Assembly (NCBI GenBank): GCA_910587945.1
Contig: CAJUNI010000060.1
Location: 1 to 13,628, forward strand
Direction: 5' to 3'
Source of the DNA: an uncultured Parvibacter sp.
GTDB lineage: Bacteria > Actinomycetota > Coriobacteriia > Coriobacteriales > Eggerthellaceae
DNA: 13,628 nt
The position numbers were made by a program, and so were the translations under genes. This document shows, in pieces, positions 1 to 7,281 of the stretch; position 1 is the first letter of the stretch, and every line of letters begins with the position of its first letter. The notes below the pieces were generated by a model, which was given only the letters and a program-made list of their open reading frames with translations, was not told the origin of the DNA and searched no databases.

Positions 1-1
1 T

Positions 2-2320
2 GGATCAGGTAAAACGCGGGTATTGACCTACCGAATTGCCCATATCATTGATGATTTGGGGGTTGCTCCCTGGGAAGTGCTGGCCATTACCTTTACGAAC
101 AAAGCGGCTGCTGAAATGCGAGAGCGCTTAGGTACGCTCATCGGGGGCCGTTCTCGTGGTATGTGGGTCTCCACCTTCCACAGCATGTGCGTGCGGATTC
201 TTCGCGCCGATGCCGACAAGCTGGGCTATTCGCGTAACTTCACCATCTACGATACCGACGATATGAAGCGGCTCTACAAAGAAATCATGACGGAACTCGA
301 TATTGATTCTCGCCGCTACCCGCTCAATGCGCTCATGAATCGTATTTCCCAAGCGAAAAACGAACTGAAAGTTCCGGGCGTGTTTGAGGAATCCGTCACC
401 GATCCGGTGGGCAAAGTGGCAGCTTCGGTTTATACCGAACTCCAAAAGCGGCTCAAAGCGGCCAATGCTTTCGATTTCGACGACTTGCTGCTCTACGCCT
501 GGCTATTGCTCAAGCACCATGAAGATGTGCGACAGGCCTATCAAGAACGCTTTCGCTATATCCTGGTGGACGAGTATCAGGACACCAACCACGCTCAGTA
601 CGAAATCACGCGGTTCTTAGCGGCGGGCTCGCGAAATCTTATGGTGGTGGGCGACGACGACCAGTCCATTTATTCCTGGCGCGGCGCTGATATTCGCAAC
701 ATCTTGGAATTCGAAAACGACTATCCCGATGCAACGGTTGTTAAGTTGGAGCAGAATTATCGCTCGGCCGGCAATATTTTGGCCGCGGCCAACGCGGTCA
801 TTGCCAACAACCAGCATCGCAAAGCAAAGAAGCTCTTCACCGATGCAGGGGATGGCGAAAAGCTGGAAGTCTATATGGCCGCCGATGAGCGCGATGAAGG
901 TCGTTGGATTGCGGGCGAGATTGAGCGGAAGCGATCAGCCGGGCTTTCCTATGACGACGTGGCCGTGTTTTATCGCACCAATGCCCAGTCCCGTACTCTT
1001 GAAGATATGCTCTTGCGGGCGGGCGTTCCCTATCGCATTGTGGGAGGCACGCGGTTCTTTGACCGTCAGGAAATTCGCGATGTGATGGCCTATCTCACGT
1101 TGGCGGTTAATTCTGCTGACGATTTGGCAGCCAAGCGCATCATTAATGTGCCCAAGCGCGGTATCGGTAAGGGAACGGTGGAGCGCATTGAATCCCAAGC
1201 GCGCCAATCGGGACTCACGTTTATGCAAGCGGCCGAATTGGCTGTGGCTGACCCCGAGATTCGCCTGGCCACCCGCACTGCTCTGGGGGAGTTTACCTCT
1301 CTCATCAAAGAAGCCTCTACTTACGAAGGCAATCTGCGCTTTATTGTGGAAACCATCGTCGATAAAGCGGGATTAATCGAAGCTTATGAAGCTCAAGGTA
1401 CCGATGAAGCGCGGGGCCGCATCGAAAACATCCAAGAATTCATGGGCGTTGTGGATGAGTTTACGGAAACTCACGATGACGAAGAGGCGCTCTTTGCTGC
1501 TCCTACTGCTCCTGAGGCTGAAGGGCTCGTGGTCGATGCTGTGGTTGCGCAAGCGGGTGTGGAAACGCTCTTCACCTTAGAGGAAACCGAAGAGCCGCCG
1601 CGGGTGTTGCGGGGTGATTCGCTAGCCGACTTTATTGAGTGGGTGCGGCTTCGTACGGACTTAGACACCATGAGTGATGACGGCCATGCCGTTACCTTGA
1701 TGACGGTGCACTCCGCCAAGGGCCTTGAATTTGATTGCGTCTTTGTGGCTGGTATGGAAGAGACCCTGTTCCCCCATATGAATTCAGTACGGGATCCTGC
1801 TTCTATCGAAGAGGAGCGCCGCTTGGCCTATGTGGCTATTACCCGGGCACGGAAGTATCTCTATTTGACCGCTGCCCAGCAGCGCCAGATCTTTGGTTCG
1901 ACCTCGGCTAATCCCGTTTCGCGTTTCATTCACGAAATTCCTTCCGAGCTGCGCCGCACCTCAGGGGTGGGGTCTGCCGGTTTTGCTGGTACAGGTTGGG
2001 AGAAGCGGGGAAGCCGTCGTGGCATTGCTGGCTCGGGCACCGAGGCGGGCGAAGGCCGCGTCTTTGGGCGCTCGAGTGCCTCTGGATCCGCTGGCCGCTC
2101 TGACCGAGAACGCCGAATGGGAGGCGTCAACCCCAACGCGGGTAAAAAGGCTGCGGCCAAAATGGTGTTTGCTACCGGCGATGTGGTGGATCACAAAACC
2201 TTCGGTCGGGGCACGGTTACGAAAATCGATGGCGATACCCTCTACGTGAAATTCGCGAAGACCGGTCAGACGAAGAAGCTGTTGAAAGATTACGCCCCCA
2301 TCGTGAAGCTGGGTTCCTAG
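2..2320 (+). CDS. pcrA: ATP-dependent DNA helicase PcrA/UvrD, 5'-truncated by the window edge
   Basis: Superfamily 1A 3'-5' DNA helicase of repair and replication-conflict resolution. The window opens inside Walker A: codons from base 2 read GSGKTRVLTYRI, so about 30 N-terminal residues are missing. The reading frame is open from base 2, and the internal TTG at 23 is not the true start. The motifs appear in order: Ia (TFTNKAAAEMRE), II (VDEYQD, near 566-583), III (VGDDDQSIYSWRGAD), IV (LEQNYRS), V (TVHSAKGLEFDCVFVAGMEE) and VI (RRLAYVAITRARKYLYL). A Gly/Ser-rich linker (about 1970-2150) leads to a C-terminal Tudor-like module (GDVVDHKTFGRGTVTKI...), which in PcrA contacts RNA polymerase. An acidic, Ala-rich stretch at about 1481-1611 looks like an insertion relative to textbook PcrA. 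The gene converges with sdaA. PcrA and UvrD cannot be separated strictly here; PcrA is preferred for a Gram-positive-like protein. Confidence 0.95.
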   Translation, partial: GSGKTRVLTYRIAHIIDDLGVAPWEVLAITFTNKAAAEMRERLGTLIGGRSRGMWVSTFHSMCVRILRADADKLGYSRNFTIYDTDDMKRLYKEIMTELDIDSRRYPLNALMNRISQAKNELKVPGVFEESVTDPVGKVAASVYTELQKRLKAANAFDFDDLLLYAWLLLKHHEDVRQAYQERFRYILVDEYQDTNHAQYEITRFLAAGSRNLMVVGDDDQSIYSWRGADIRNILEFENDYPDATVVKLEQNYRSAGNILAAANAVIANNQHRKAKKLFTDAGDGEKLEVYMAADERDEGRWIAGEIERKRSAGLSYDDVAVFYRTNAQSRTLEDMLLRAGVPYRIVGGTRFFDRQEIRDVMAYLTLAVNSADDLAAKRIINVPKRGIGKGTVERIESQARQSGLTFMQAAELAVADPEIRLATRTALGEFTSLIKEASTYEGNLRFIVETIVDKAGLIEAYEAQGTDEARGRIENIQEFMGVVDEFTETHDDEEALFAAPTAPEAEGLVVDAVVAQAGVETLFTLEETEEPPRVLRGDSLADFIEWVRLRTDLDTMSDDGHAVTLMTVHSAKGLEFDCVFVAGMEETLFPHMNSVRDPASIEEERRLAYVAITRARKYLYLTAAQQRQIFGSTSANPVSRFIHEIPSELRRTSGVGSAGFAGTGWEKRGSRRGIAGSGTEAGEGRVFGRSSASGSAGRSDRERRMGGVNPNAGKKAAAKMVFATGDVVDHKTFGRGTVTKIDGDTLYVKFAKTGQTKKLLKDYAPIVKLGS

Positions 2321-2347
2321 AAGCGGGAGTTATGACTGGGAACACCT

Positions 2348-2550
2348 CGGCTTTGCACCGCTGGCAGGGGATAGGGCTTCCCGGTTTCTTATCAGACGCA
2401 GACAAACAGACTACGAGGCTCTGCGTGAAGCGCTGACCCCGGCCTCCGAGGCTTTGCGCGAGGCGCTGGCCCGGGGGCTAGCAGGCTTTGTACCCGCGCA
2501 AACGCTCGGGACTAACAGGCTTTGCACCAGGCACAAGCGCTGGGGGCGGC
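2348..2550. repeat. Degenerate ~34-bp tandem repeats spanning the pcrA-sdaA gap and the sdaA 3' end
   Basis: The 191-base gap between pcrA and sdaA is not random. The octamer AGGCTTTG recurs at 2449, 2483 and 2517. A one-base variant, AGGCTCTG, sits at 2416, and CGGCTTTG sits at 2348. These fall in phase with a period of 33-34 bases; the unit expected at 2382 is badly decayed. Units 2416 and 2449 match over about 29 bases. The 16-mers at 2478-2493 and 2512-2527 differ at two positions, and the second one contains the sdaA stop codon. The last unit therefore lies within the sdaA coding sequence and encodes its terminal Cys-Lys-Ala-Cys region. No clear intrinsic terminator with a T-run is visible between these convergent genes. 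Confidence 0.6.
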
Positions 2551-4125
2551 TGCAATGCCGCCGAGGGCACTTTCGCGCAGCTCAAAGGGTAGACCGCGGC
2601 CAACTTCATCCATGACAGCCACCGCTTCGTCAAAACTAATGAGGTTTTCCATGCCCGCTAAAGCCATCTGCGCGCAGACGAGCGCCACAGAAGCGGCGGT
2701 GGCATTACGCTTTTGGCAGGGTACTTCCACAAGGCCTCCCACAGGGTCGCAGACTAAGCCCAGTAGCGACATCATGACGGAAGCGCTTGCGGCTAAGCAC
2801 TGCTTGGGGCTACCTCCGGCAATAGCGCAGGCGGCCGCGGCAGCCATGGCGGCAGCGGATCCAACTTCGGCCTGGCACCCTCCTTCGGCGCCCGATACGC
2901 TCGCGTTGCGTGCCACGATGGAGCCGACCGCCGCGGCGGTGAGCAATCCCTCATGGAGCTGTTCTTCACTTACAGGGCGCTGATGGCGCAAGGAAAGTAA
3001 AACGGCCGGAAGAACTCCCGCAGAGCCGGCAGTGGGAGTGGCTACAATCTTGCCCATGGCGGCGTTGGTTTCAAGTACGGCTAAAGCGCGCGTGGCCGCT
3101 TCGGCCGCTAAGGGGTCGAGCACAGCACCGCCTTGGGCGCCACAAGCCTGAGCCATTTGCGATGCTTCGCCCCCAATAAGGCCGCCGGTGGAAGGTACCG
3201 GATGGGTGATGGGGCCGGTTGAGGAGGACTCCATGACCTCAAGAATCTGATGTAGGTATCCCGTGATATCTGCATCAAAGCCCCTAGTAAGGGCTAGGGC
3301 TTCTTCCCGCTGACGGAAGATGTCGGCAATGGTAGTTTGCTGGGCATCACAGAGCGCGAGCAACTCCGCTCCGTTTTCATAATTAATAGCTTCAAAGCGC
3401 AAATCGGCATCGGGGGGAATGACCACGGGCTCACCACCGGCTGCAAAGGTGGGGGCAATGACCCGTACTTCATAGACAGCCGGATGCGCGGCAATAGCTT
3501 CTTGAGCCAGCTGATCTACGGGGTCATCGGTCTCCAAGATGGTGTAGGCGTCCACATGTTTTGCAGTGCGATATAAGCTGGCAGTGGCAATGTTTACGCC
3601 AAAGCGCGCAAGGCACGAAGAGATGTGTGCAAGCACGCCGCGCACGTCTTTTTGGCGTACCACCACCGAGGTGTGTTCGCCGGTAATAGATACCGCAATG
3701 CCGTCAATGGCAGTAAGCAAGCATGCGCCACCTCCGACAGAAATACCGCGAATGGTAAGGGTGGTACCGCTAGCTCCGCCGAGCGTAATATCGACGGTGT
3801 TGGGGTGATCCATCTCGGTGTCTTCGTCGAAGGTAAACTCAAAGGTCAAGCCTGCCTGTTCAGCCAATTCAAAGGCACCGCGAATACGTTCGTCGTCGAC
3901 CGCGAGACCCAGTACACCAGCTACCAAGGCTTTGTCGGTGCCGTGCCCGCGCCCGGTATGGGCCAAAGAGCCATAGAGGGTGAAGTGGGCCTGGGTGGGG
4001 GTTTCAGGCATCAACTCCCGTGCCATGGCGGCAATGGCTAAGACGCCGGCAGTGTGAGAGCTTGACGGTCCAATCATGATTGGGCCTAAGACGTCTCGCA
4101 AACTGTAGTTTTTAAGCGAAGCCAT
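2512..4125 (-). CDS. sdaA: L-serine dehydratase (L-serine ammonia-lyase), single chain, 4Fe-4S type with ACT domain
   Basis: Cytosolic iron-sulfur enzyme converting L-serine to pyruvate and ammonia. ATG at 4125 is chosen because AGGAG lies 8 bases upstream and MASLKNYSLRDVLGPIMIGPSSSHTAG is the usual family N-terminus; the open frame continues upstream to 4185 without such support. The product is 537 aa. Order: SDH beta domain (about 5-140, with GPSSSHTAG and the HGTDKA motif), ACT-like domain (about 152-225, TSVVVRQKDVRGVLAHIS), then the catalytic SDH alpha domain (about 245-537). Likely cluster cysteines are C417 (EGGCQAEVG), C459 (GLVCDPVGG) and C470 (EVPCQKRN). The chain ends in CAWCKAC, so the last residue is Cys. 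In the Legionella enzyme the C-terminal Cys enters the active site as an intrinsic inhibitor, and a similar tail is inferred here. The ACT domain suggests amino-acid-responsive control. The gene is divergent from ppaC and its 3' end overlaps the repeat array. Confidence 0.93.
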   Translation of the reverse strand: MASLKNYSLRDVLGPIMIGPSSSHTAGVLAIAAMARELMPETPTQAHFTLYGSLAHTGRGHGTDKALVAGVLGLAVDDERIRGAFELAEQAGLTFEFTFDEDTEMDHPNTVDITLGGASGTTLTIRGISVGGGACLLTAIDGIAVSITGEHTSVVVRQKDVRGVLAHISSCLARFGVNIATASLYRTAKHVDAYTILETDDPVDQLAQEAIAAHPAVYEVRVIAPTFAAGGEPVVIPPDADLRFEAINYENGAELLALCDAQQTTIADIFRQREEALALTRGFDADITGYLHQILEVMESSSTGPITHPVPSTGGLIGGEASQMAQACGAQGGAVLDPLAAEAATRALAVLETNAAMGKIVATPTAGSAGVLPAVLLSLRHQRPVSEEQLHEGLLTAAAVGSIVARNASVSGAEGGCQAEVGSAAAMAAAAACAIAGGSPKQCLAASASVMMSLLGLVCDPVGGLVEVPCQKRNATAASVALVCAQMALAGMENLISFDEAVAVMDEVGRGLPFELRESALGGIAAAPSACAWCKAC

Positions 4126-4223
4126 GGCGCACACTCCTGACAAATTCTTAGACAACGATAGGATGAACAACTCAAACCCTAGCACAGGCCTCGCGTCCTC
4201 CTGCCGTTCGATGGCTGCCCGTC

Positions 4224-4246
4224 ACCAAGGCTTTAACCGGCTTGGT
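4224..4246. promoter_or_regulatory. Operator-like inverted repeat in the sdaA-ppaC divergent intergenic region
   Basis: ACCAAG at 4224-4229 is mirrored by CTTGGT at 4241-4246, with an 11-base spacer that contains TTAA. Half-site centres lie about 17 bases apart, a spacing compatible with a dimeric regulator. The site sits in the 232-base gap between the divergent sdaA and ppaC starts, just upstream of a possible -10 for ppaC. No regulator is identifiable from the sequence, and six-base arms can occur by chance. Confidence 0.3.
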
Positions 4247-4276
4247 TGGAATGGCTGGTGGTGAGCAGGCTATACT
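4246..4276 (+). promoter_or_regulatory. Candidate sigma70-type promoter for ppaC
   Basis: TATACT (4271-4276) is a good -10 hexamer. The best -35 in range is TTGGAA (4246-4251), with a long 19-base spacer, so the promoter would be moderate at best. The predicted start near 4283 leaves a leader of about 75 bases before the ppaC ATG at 4358. No equally good hexamer pair was seen for sdaA on the minus strand. Confidence 0.35.
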
Positions 4277-4357
4277 CAACGGCTGCTGGGGCTTGAATGG
4301 AGACACGTTCGCTCCGTAATCACTGGTAGTTATTTCCGTGTTTTTAGGAGATTAGTT

Positions 4358-5719
4358 ATGCCAACGCCAATCTTGGTGGTGGGTCATCGCAACCCTGATA
4401 ACGACTCAATTTGCGCCGCTGTGGGCTATGCCTATTTCAAGAATGCCCTGGCCAAGCGTGAAGGTCGCAGTGATGAAGTGGTTTATATTCCCGCTCGCTT
4501 GGGTCCGCTTCCTCCCGAGAGTCGCAAAATTCTGGAGGAAAACGGCATCGAGTTTCCGCGATTAATTCCCCATGTTCACGCCCGCGTGTGTGATGTTATG
4601 ACGCCGGATCCGGAATCTATTGGGCGCACGGAGTCCATGCTTGAGGCCGGGCGTCGCCTGCGTCAGTTGAATGTGCGTTCGTTGGTGGTGGAAAACGAAG
4701 ATGGCACCTTTCATGGCCTGATTTCTACTCGCGCTATTGCCGAGCGCTATATTTCGGCCACTGATGCCCTTGAGGGGGATGCGGCGAACTCTATGGCGGT
4801 CGCGGCGTCGCTTATTGAATCCTTAGGTCAGCGGGTTGAAGAGCTTACCTATACCAATGTCTTGAAACTCGATCGTGAAGCTCTGGTTAAAGAAGCTGCC
4901 ATTGACCTTATGGCGAGCGAGTTGCGCGAAGGGGTAGTGGTCGATGATGACGGTCGAGCTGTGGGTATTCTTACGCGCTCCGATATTGCTGCCTACCCTA
5001 AGCGCAAAGTGATCTTGGTCGATCACAATGAAACGCGCCAAGCAGTTAACGGGGTGGAAGAGGCTGATGTGGTGGAGATTGTTGACCATCACCGCATTGC
5101 TGATGTTATGACGGCGAATCCCATTCAGTTTTTGAATCTGCCCGTGGGCTCCACGGCCACCATTGTGACCATGGAATTCCGCCGCCACGACATTGAGATA
5201 CCGCGTTCCATTGCTGCGGTTTTGCTGTCGGCCATCATGACCGATACCGTCATTTTGAAATCACCTACGGCGACCGCAGTGGATCGGGAACAGGTGGCCT
5301 ATCTCTCGGCCATTCTCGAAGAAGATCCTACGGAATTTGGTCTGCGCGTATTCAAGACGCGGGGCGGCGATGACACGATGCCGGTGGAAAAACTGGTGGA
5401 AGCTGACTCCAAAGAATTCCAACTGGGTGACTACACCGTATTAATTGCTCAGCATGAAACCGTGGATCTACCGGCCGTTATGGCGCGCGAAGAAGAGATG
5501 ATGGCTCACATGCAAAGCCTGCGGGAGCTTCATGGTTATGAGTTCGTCTTGCTGATGGTGACTGACATCATGGCTGAAGGCAGCCAGTTTGTGGTGGAAG
5601 GCAACCGACGGATTGTTGAGCGCGTTTTTAATATCGAGCTTCCCGAAGAAGGTGGCGTGTGGATGCCCGGCGTGCTTTCCCGTAAAAAGCAGGTAGCGGC
5701 TCGCATTCTGGGATCCTAG
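4358..5719 (+). CDS. ppaC: Manganese-dependent inorganic pyrophosphatase, family II (DHH), with internal CBS pair
   Basis: Hydrolyses pyrophosphate to phosphate in the cytosol and so drives biosynthetic reactions. The 453-aa product has the DHH-family metal ligands H10, D14 and D16 in GHRNPDNDS, D222 in VDHNE and D243-H244-H245 in VDHHRIAD. The DHHA2 substrate-binding end carries SRKKQ at 441-445. Between the first DHH motifs and VDHNE lie two CBS modules, about 73-131 (CDVMTPDPESI...GLISTRAIAE) and about 172-215 (ASELREGVVVDDDGRAVGILTRSD). Family II enzymes without the insert are about 310 aa; CBS-PPases are inhibited by AMP or ADP and activated by ATP in characterised members. The roughly 40-residue linker between the CBS modules is too short for the DRTGG domain found in some clostridial members. 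ATG is supported by AGGAG seven bases upstream. The PepT-like gene follows 74 bases downstream. Confidence 0.95.
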   Translation: MPTPILVVGHRNPDNDSICAAVGYAYFKNALAKREGRSDEVVYIPARLGPLPPESRKILEENGIEFPRLIPHVHARVCDVMTPDPESIGRTESMLEAGRRLRQLNVRSLVVENEDGTFHGLISTRAIAERYISATDALEGDAANSMAVAASLIESLGQRVEELTYTNVLKLDREALVKEAAIDLMASELREGVVVDDDGRAVGILTRSDIAAYPKRKVILVDHNETRQAVNGVEEADVVEIVDHHRIADVMTANPIQFLNLPVGSTATIVTMEFRRHDIEIPRSIAAVLLSAIMTDTVILKSPTATAVDREQVAYLSAILEEDPTEFGLRVFKTRGGDDTMPVEKLVEADSKEFQLGDYTVLIAQHETVDLPAVMAREEEMMAHMQSLRELHGYEFVLLMVTDIMAEGSQFVVEGNRRIVERVFNIELPEEGGVWMPGVLSRKKQVAARILGS

Positions 5720-5731
5720 GTCTTGAGAAGC

Positions 5732-5756
5732 GGGAGCGGTGATTGCCACGGCTCCC
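5732..5756 (+). terminator. Weak hairpin after ppaC, possible attenuating terminator
   Basis: GGGAGC (5732-5737) pairs with GCTCCC (5751-5756). After one G-G mismatch, GTG/CAC extends the stem over a 5-base loop. Only TTC follows, with no U-run, so strong termination is doubtful. It lies between the ppaC stop and the inferred peptidase start, and could instead act as an mRNA processing or stabilising structure within a ppaC-peptidase transcript. Confidence 0.3.
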
Positions 5757-5793
5757 TTCAAGAGTTCGTAGGGGAAGTGAAAGAAGGATCAGG

Positions 5794-7002
5794 GTGGAAT
5801 CCGAACGTCTTTGTCGGTTGTTTGAGGAATTGGTGGCTATCGAGAGCCCCTCGCGGGTAGAGCAGGCTATGGGACTGCGTTGTGCCCAGGAGCTCGAAGC
5901 GTTAGGGGCCACTGTTGTCTTTGATACTACCCAAAGCCTTACGGGATCCAACTGCGGCAACTTGATTGCCACGCTTCCGGGCACACGTCCCGGACATCTC
6001 GTTCTTGCTGCCCATCTTGATACCGTAGAGCCCTGTCACGCCATCGAAGTGGTGCGCGAGCGGGTACCGTTCGAGGCGCTTCCCGTAGAAGACCCGAGCC
6101 CCTGGATGACTGAGAATGCTCAGGCTATTGAGATCTATCGTTCCCAAGGAGAGACCATTCTCTCAGCCGATGACAAGGCCGGGGTTGCCGCCATCCTTGA
6201 AGCGGTGCGCCGGGTGGTGGAGTCTGGGGTCGATCGACCTCAACTCACTATTCTCTTTACCGTAGGGGAGGAGATTAGCCTACAAGGGGCCTCGGCCTTA
6301 GCGGCGGATTTTCTGACCGCCACAGATGCGGACGCGGCTGCGGAACCCGATAGTCCTCCTTGTTATGTTTTTGATGCCGATGGACGACCGGGTTCGCTCA
6401 TTGTGGGCGCTCCCTGTCATTGGACCTTTGAAGCGCGCTTTACGGGGAAGGCAGCCCATGCCGGAGTTGAGCCAGAGGTCGGCCGGTCAGCTATTTCGAT
6501 GGCAGCTCAAGCTATTGCTGCCATGAACCTGGGGCGCCTCGACGAAGAAACTACGACCAATGTGGGCCAAATCCAGGGTGGGGTAGAGGTTAATGTGGTC
6601 GCCCAAGAATGTCTGCTTCGCGGAGAATGTCGCTCTCGCAACCCGGAAAAGGCTGACGTCTGTCGCCAGGCCATGGAGTCCGCGTGCTATCAAGCGGCCA
6701 AAGAGGGAGAAGGTACCGTGGACATCCAGTGGGTAAAAGATTATCCGGCGGTAGCGTTTTCGCTCGACGATCCTCTGGTGCGTCACTTTGCTCAGGCAGC
6801 AAAGCAGGCGGGGCTTTCCTTTTCTCCTACCACCACAGGGGGCGGGTCGGACGCCAATGTCTTGGGCGAAAAAGGACTCCGTGCCATCTGTTGCGGTATT
6901 GGCATGACCAATTTCCATAGTTCTGAAGAATTTATTGCAGTAGAAGATCTTGAGGCCACTACCTGCTTGATTGAGGCTCTTATTACCACCGAGAGTAAAT
7001 AG
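5794..7002 (+). CDS. M20 family metallopeptidase, peptidase T-like
   Basis: Predicted cytosolic di-zinc aminopeptidase, related to PepT (tripeptidase), that trims short peptides. GTG at 5794 is preferred because AAGGA lies five bases upstream and ESERLCRLFEELVAIESPS is the standard M20 N-terminus. The upstream TTG at 5743 would add 17 basic residues, lacks a clear ribosome site and lies inside a hairpin. The product is 402 aa. Metal and catalytic motifs: H74-x-D76 (AAHLDTV), D126-D127 (SADDKAG, bridging Asp), E159-E160 (VGEEISLQG), FDADGRPG with a metal Asp, and the C-terminal His in NFHSSEEFI. The dimerisation lid carries GKAAHAG. A stretch of about 40 residues between H74xD76 and the bridging Asp is longer than in simpler M20 enzymes but typical of PepT-like ones. 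It lies downstream of ppaC, possibly co-transcribed. True PepT and the PepT-like subgroup cannot be separated by eye, so no symbol is given. Confidence 0.88.
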   Translation: MESERLCRLFEELVAIESPSRVEQAMGLRCAQELEALGATVVFDTTQSLTGSNCGNLIATLPGTRPGHLVLAAHLDTVEPCHAIEVVRERVPFEALPVEDPSPWMTENAQAIEIYRSQGETILSADDKAGVAAILEAVRRVVESGVDRPQLTILFTVGEEISLQGASALAADFLTATDADAAAEPDSPPCYVFDADGRPGSLIVGAPCHWTFEARFTGKAAHAGVEPEVGRSAISMAAQAIAAMNLGRLDEETTTNVGQIQGGVEVNVVAQECLLRGECRSRNPEKADVCRQAMESACYQAAKEGEGTVDIQWVKDYPAVAFSLDDPLVRHFAQAAKQAGLSFSPTTTGGGSDANVLGEKGLRAICCGIGMTNFHSSEEFIAVEDLEATTCLIEALITTESK

Positions 7003-7018
7003 GCTGCTGAACGGCGGC
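7003..7018 (+). terminator. Weak hairpin directly after the peptidase stop codon
   Basis: GCTGC (7003-7007) pairs with GCGGC (7014-7018), including one G-U pair, across a six-base loop, followed by TTTGCG. The stem is short and the T-run minimal. It is the only candidate terminator between the peptidase gene and the rpsL promoter. The remaining sequence to 7096 holds no recognisable gene; ACGCC (7078-7082) and GGCGT (7092-7096) form an inverted repeat abutting the -35 box. Confidence 0.2.
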
Positions 7019-7096
7019 TTTGCGGGTTCTTAGGACTTGTTTCTCGTGCTCATCACCGCTGACCGCTGGGGATGGATACGCCCGGGTGCGTGGCGT

Positions 7097-7125
7097 TTGA
7101 CAATCTGCGGTTAGCTCCGTAATAT
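7097..7125 (+). promoter_or_regulatory. Near-consensus housekeeping promoter of the str/S10 operon
   Basis: TTGACA (7097-7102) is a perfect -35 and TAATAT (7120-7125) a one-mismatch -10, separated by the optimal 17 bases. Transcription should start near 7132, giving a leader of about 150 nt before rpsL. This is the best promoter in the window, as expected for ribosomal protein genes. An ACGCC-N9-GGCGT inverted repeat immediately upstream (7078-7096) may be an operator or incidental. Confidence 0.85.
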
Positions 7126-7134
7126 GCCACTTCG

Positions 7135-7158
7135 CGCCTTTTCGAAGGCGTTTCTTTT
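7135..7158 (+). terminator. Promoter-proximal UUCG hairpin plus T-rich tract (attenuator or 5' stabiliser)
   Basis: CGCCTT (7135-7140) pairs perfectly with AAGGCG (7145-7150) around a TTCG loop and is followed at once by TTTCTTTT (7151-7158). This has the form of an intrinsic terminator, yet it lies only a few bases after the predicted start near 7132. It could abort transcripts of about 25 nt, or remain in the mRNA as a 5'-terminal hairpin blocking decay. The sequence shows the structure but not which role applies. Confidence 0.5.
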
Positions 7159-7166
7159 CGTGGTCG

Positions 7167-7199
7167 AACTTCCTTTTATTAGTCCAGAAGAAGAAAGTT
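7167..7199 (+). other. Imperfect stem-loop in the rpsL leader
   Basis: AACTT (7167-7171) pairs with AAGTT (7195-7199). A C-A mismatch follows, then C-G, T-A, T-A, T-G and T-A pairs between CTTTT and the purine-rich 3' side. The structure is A/U-rich and weaker than the first leader hairpin. The rest of the leader to 7281 shows no other clear fold. No known ribosomal-protein leader class is recognised. Confidence 0.3.
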
Positions 7200-7281
7200 T
7201 CGCCCCTAAAAGAATCCGGTCAGATGGAGGCAACGGTTACCGAGACAACTCGAACCGCACCCATAGAGGAAAGGAAGACTC

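Noticed and set aside
2332..2436. Small + strand ORF of 34 codons starting at ATG 2332 after pcrA
   Set aside because: GGAG is only two bases from the ATG, the product is unrecognisable and the sequence lies in the degenerate repeat array.
4126..4185. Upstream in-frame start of serine dehydratase at 4185
   Set aside because: The extra 20 residues are not part of the family, and ATG 4125 has a well-spaced AGGAG.
2319..5737. Shared 11-mer AGAAGCGGGAG just after both the pcrA and ppaC stop regions (near 2319 and 5727)
   Set aside because: There are only two copies with no shared flanking structure; this is too little to support a functional element.
5743..5793. N-terminal extension of the peptidase from TTG 5743
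   Set aside because: The added 17 residues are unlike M20 N-termini, lie over a hairpin and lack a ribosome site. GTG 5794 has AAGGA and matches the family start.
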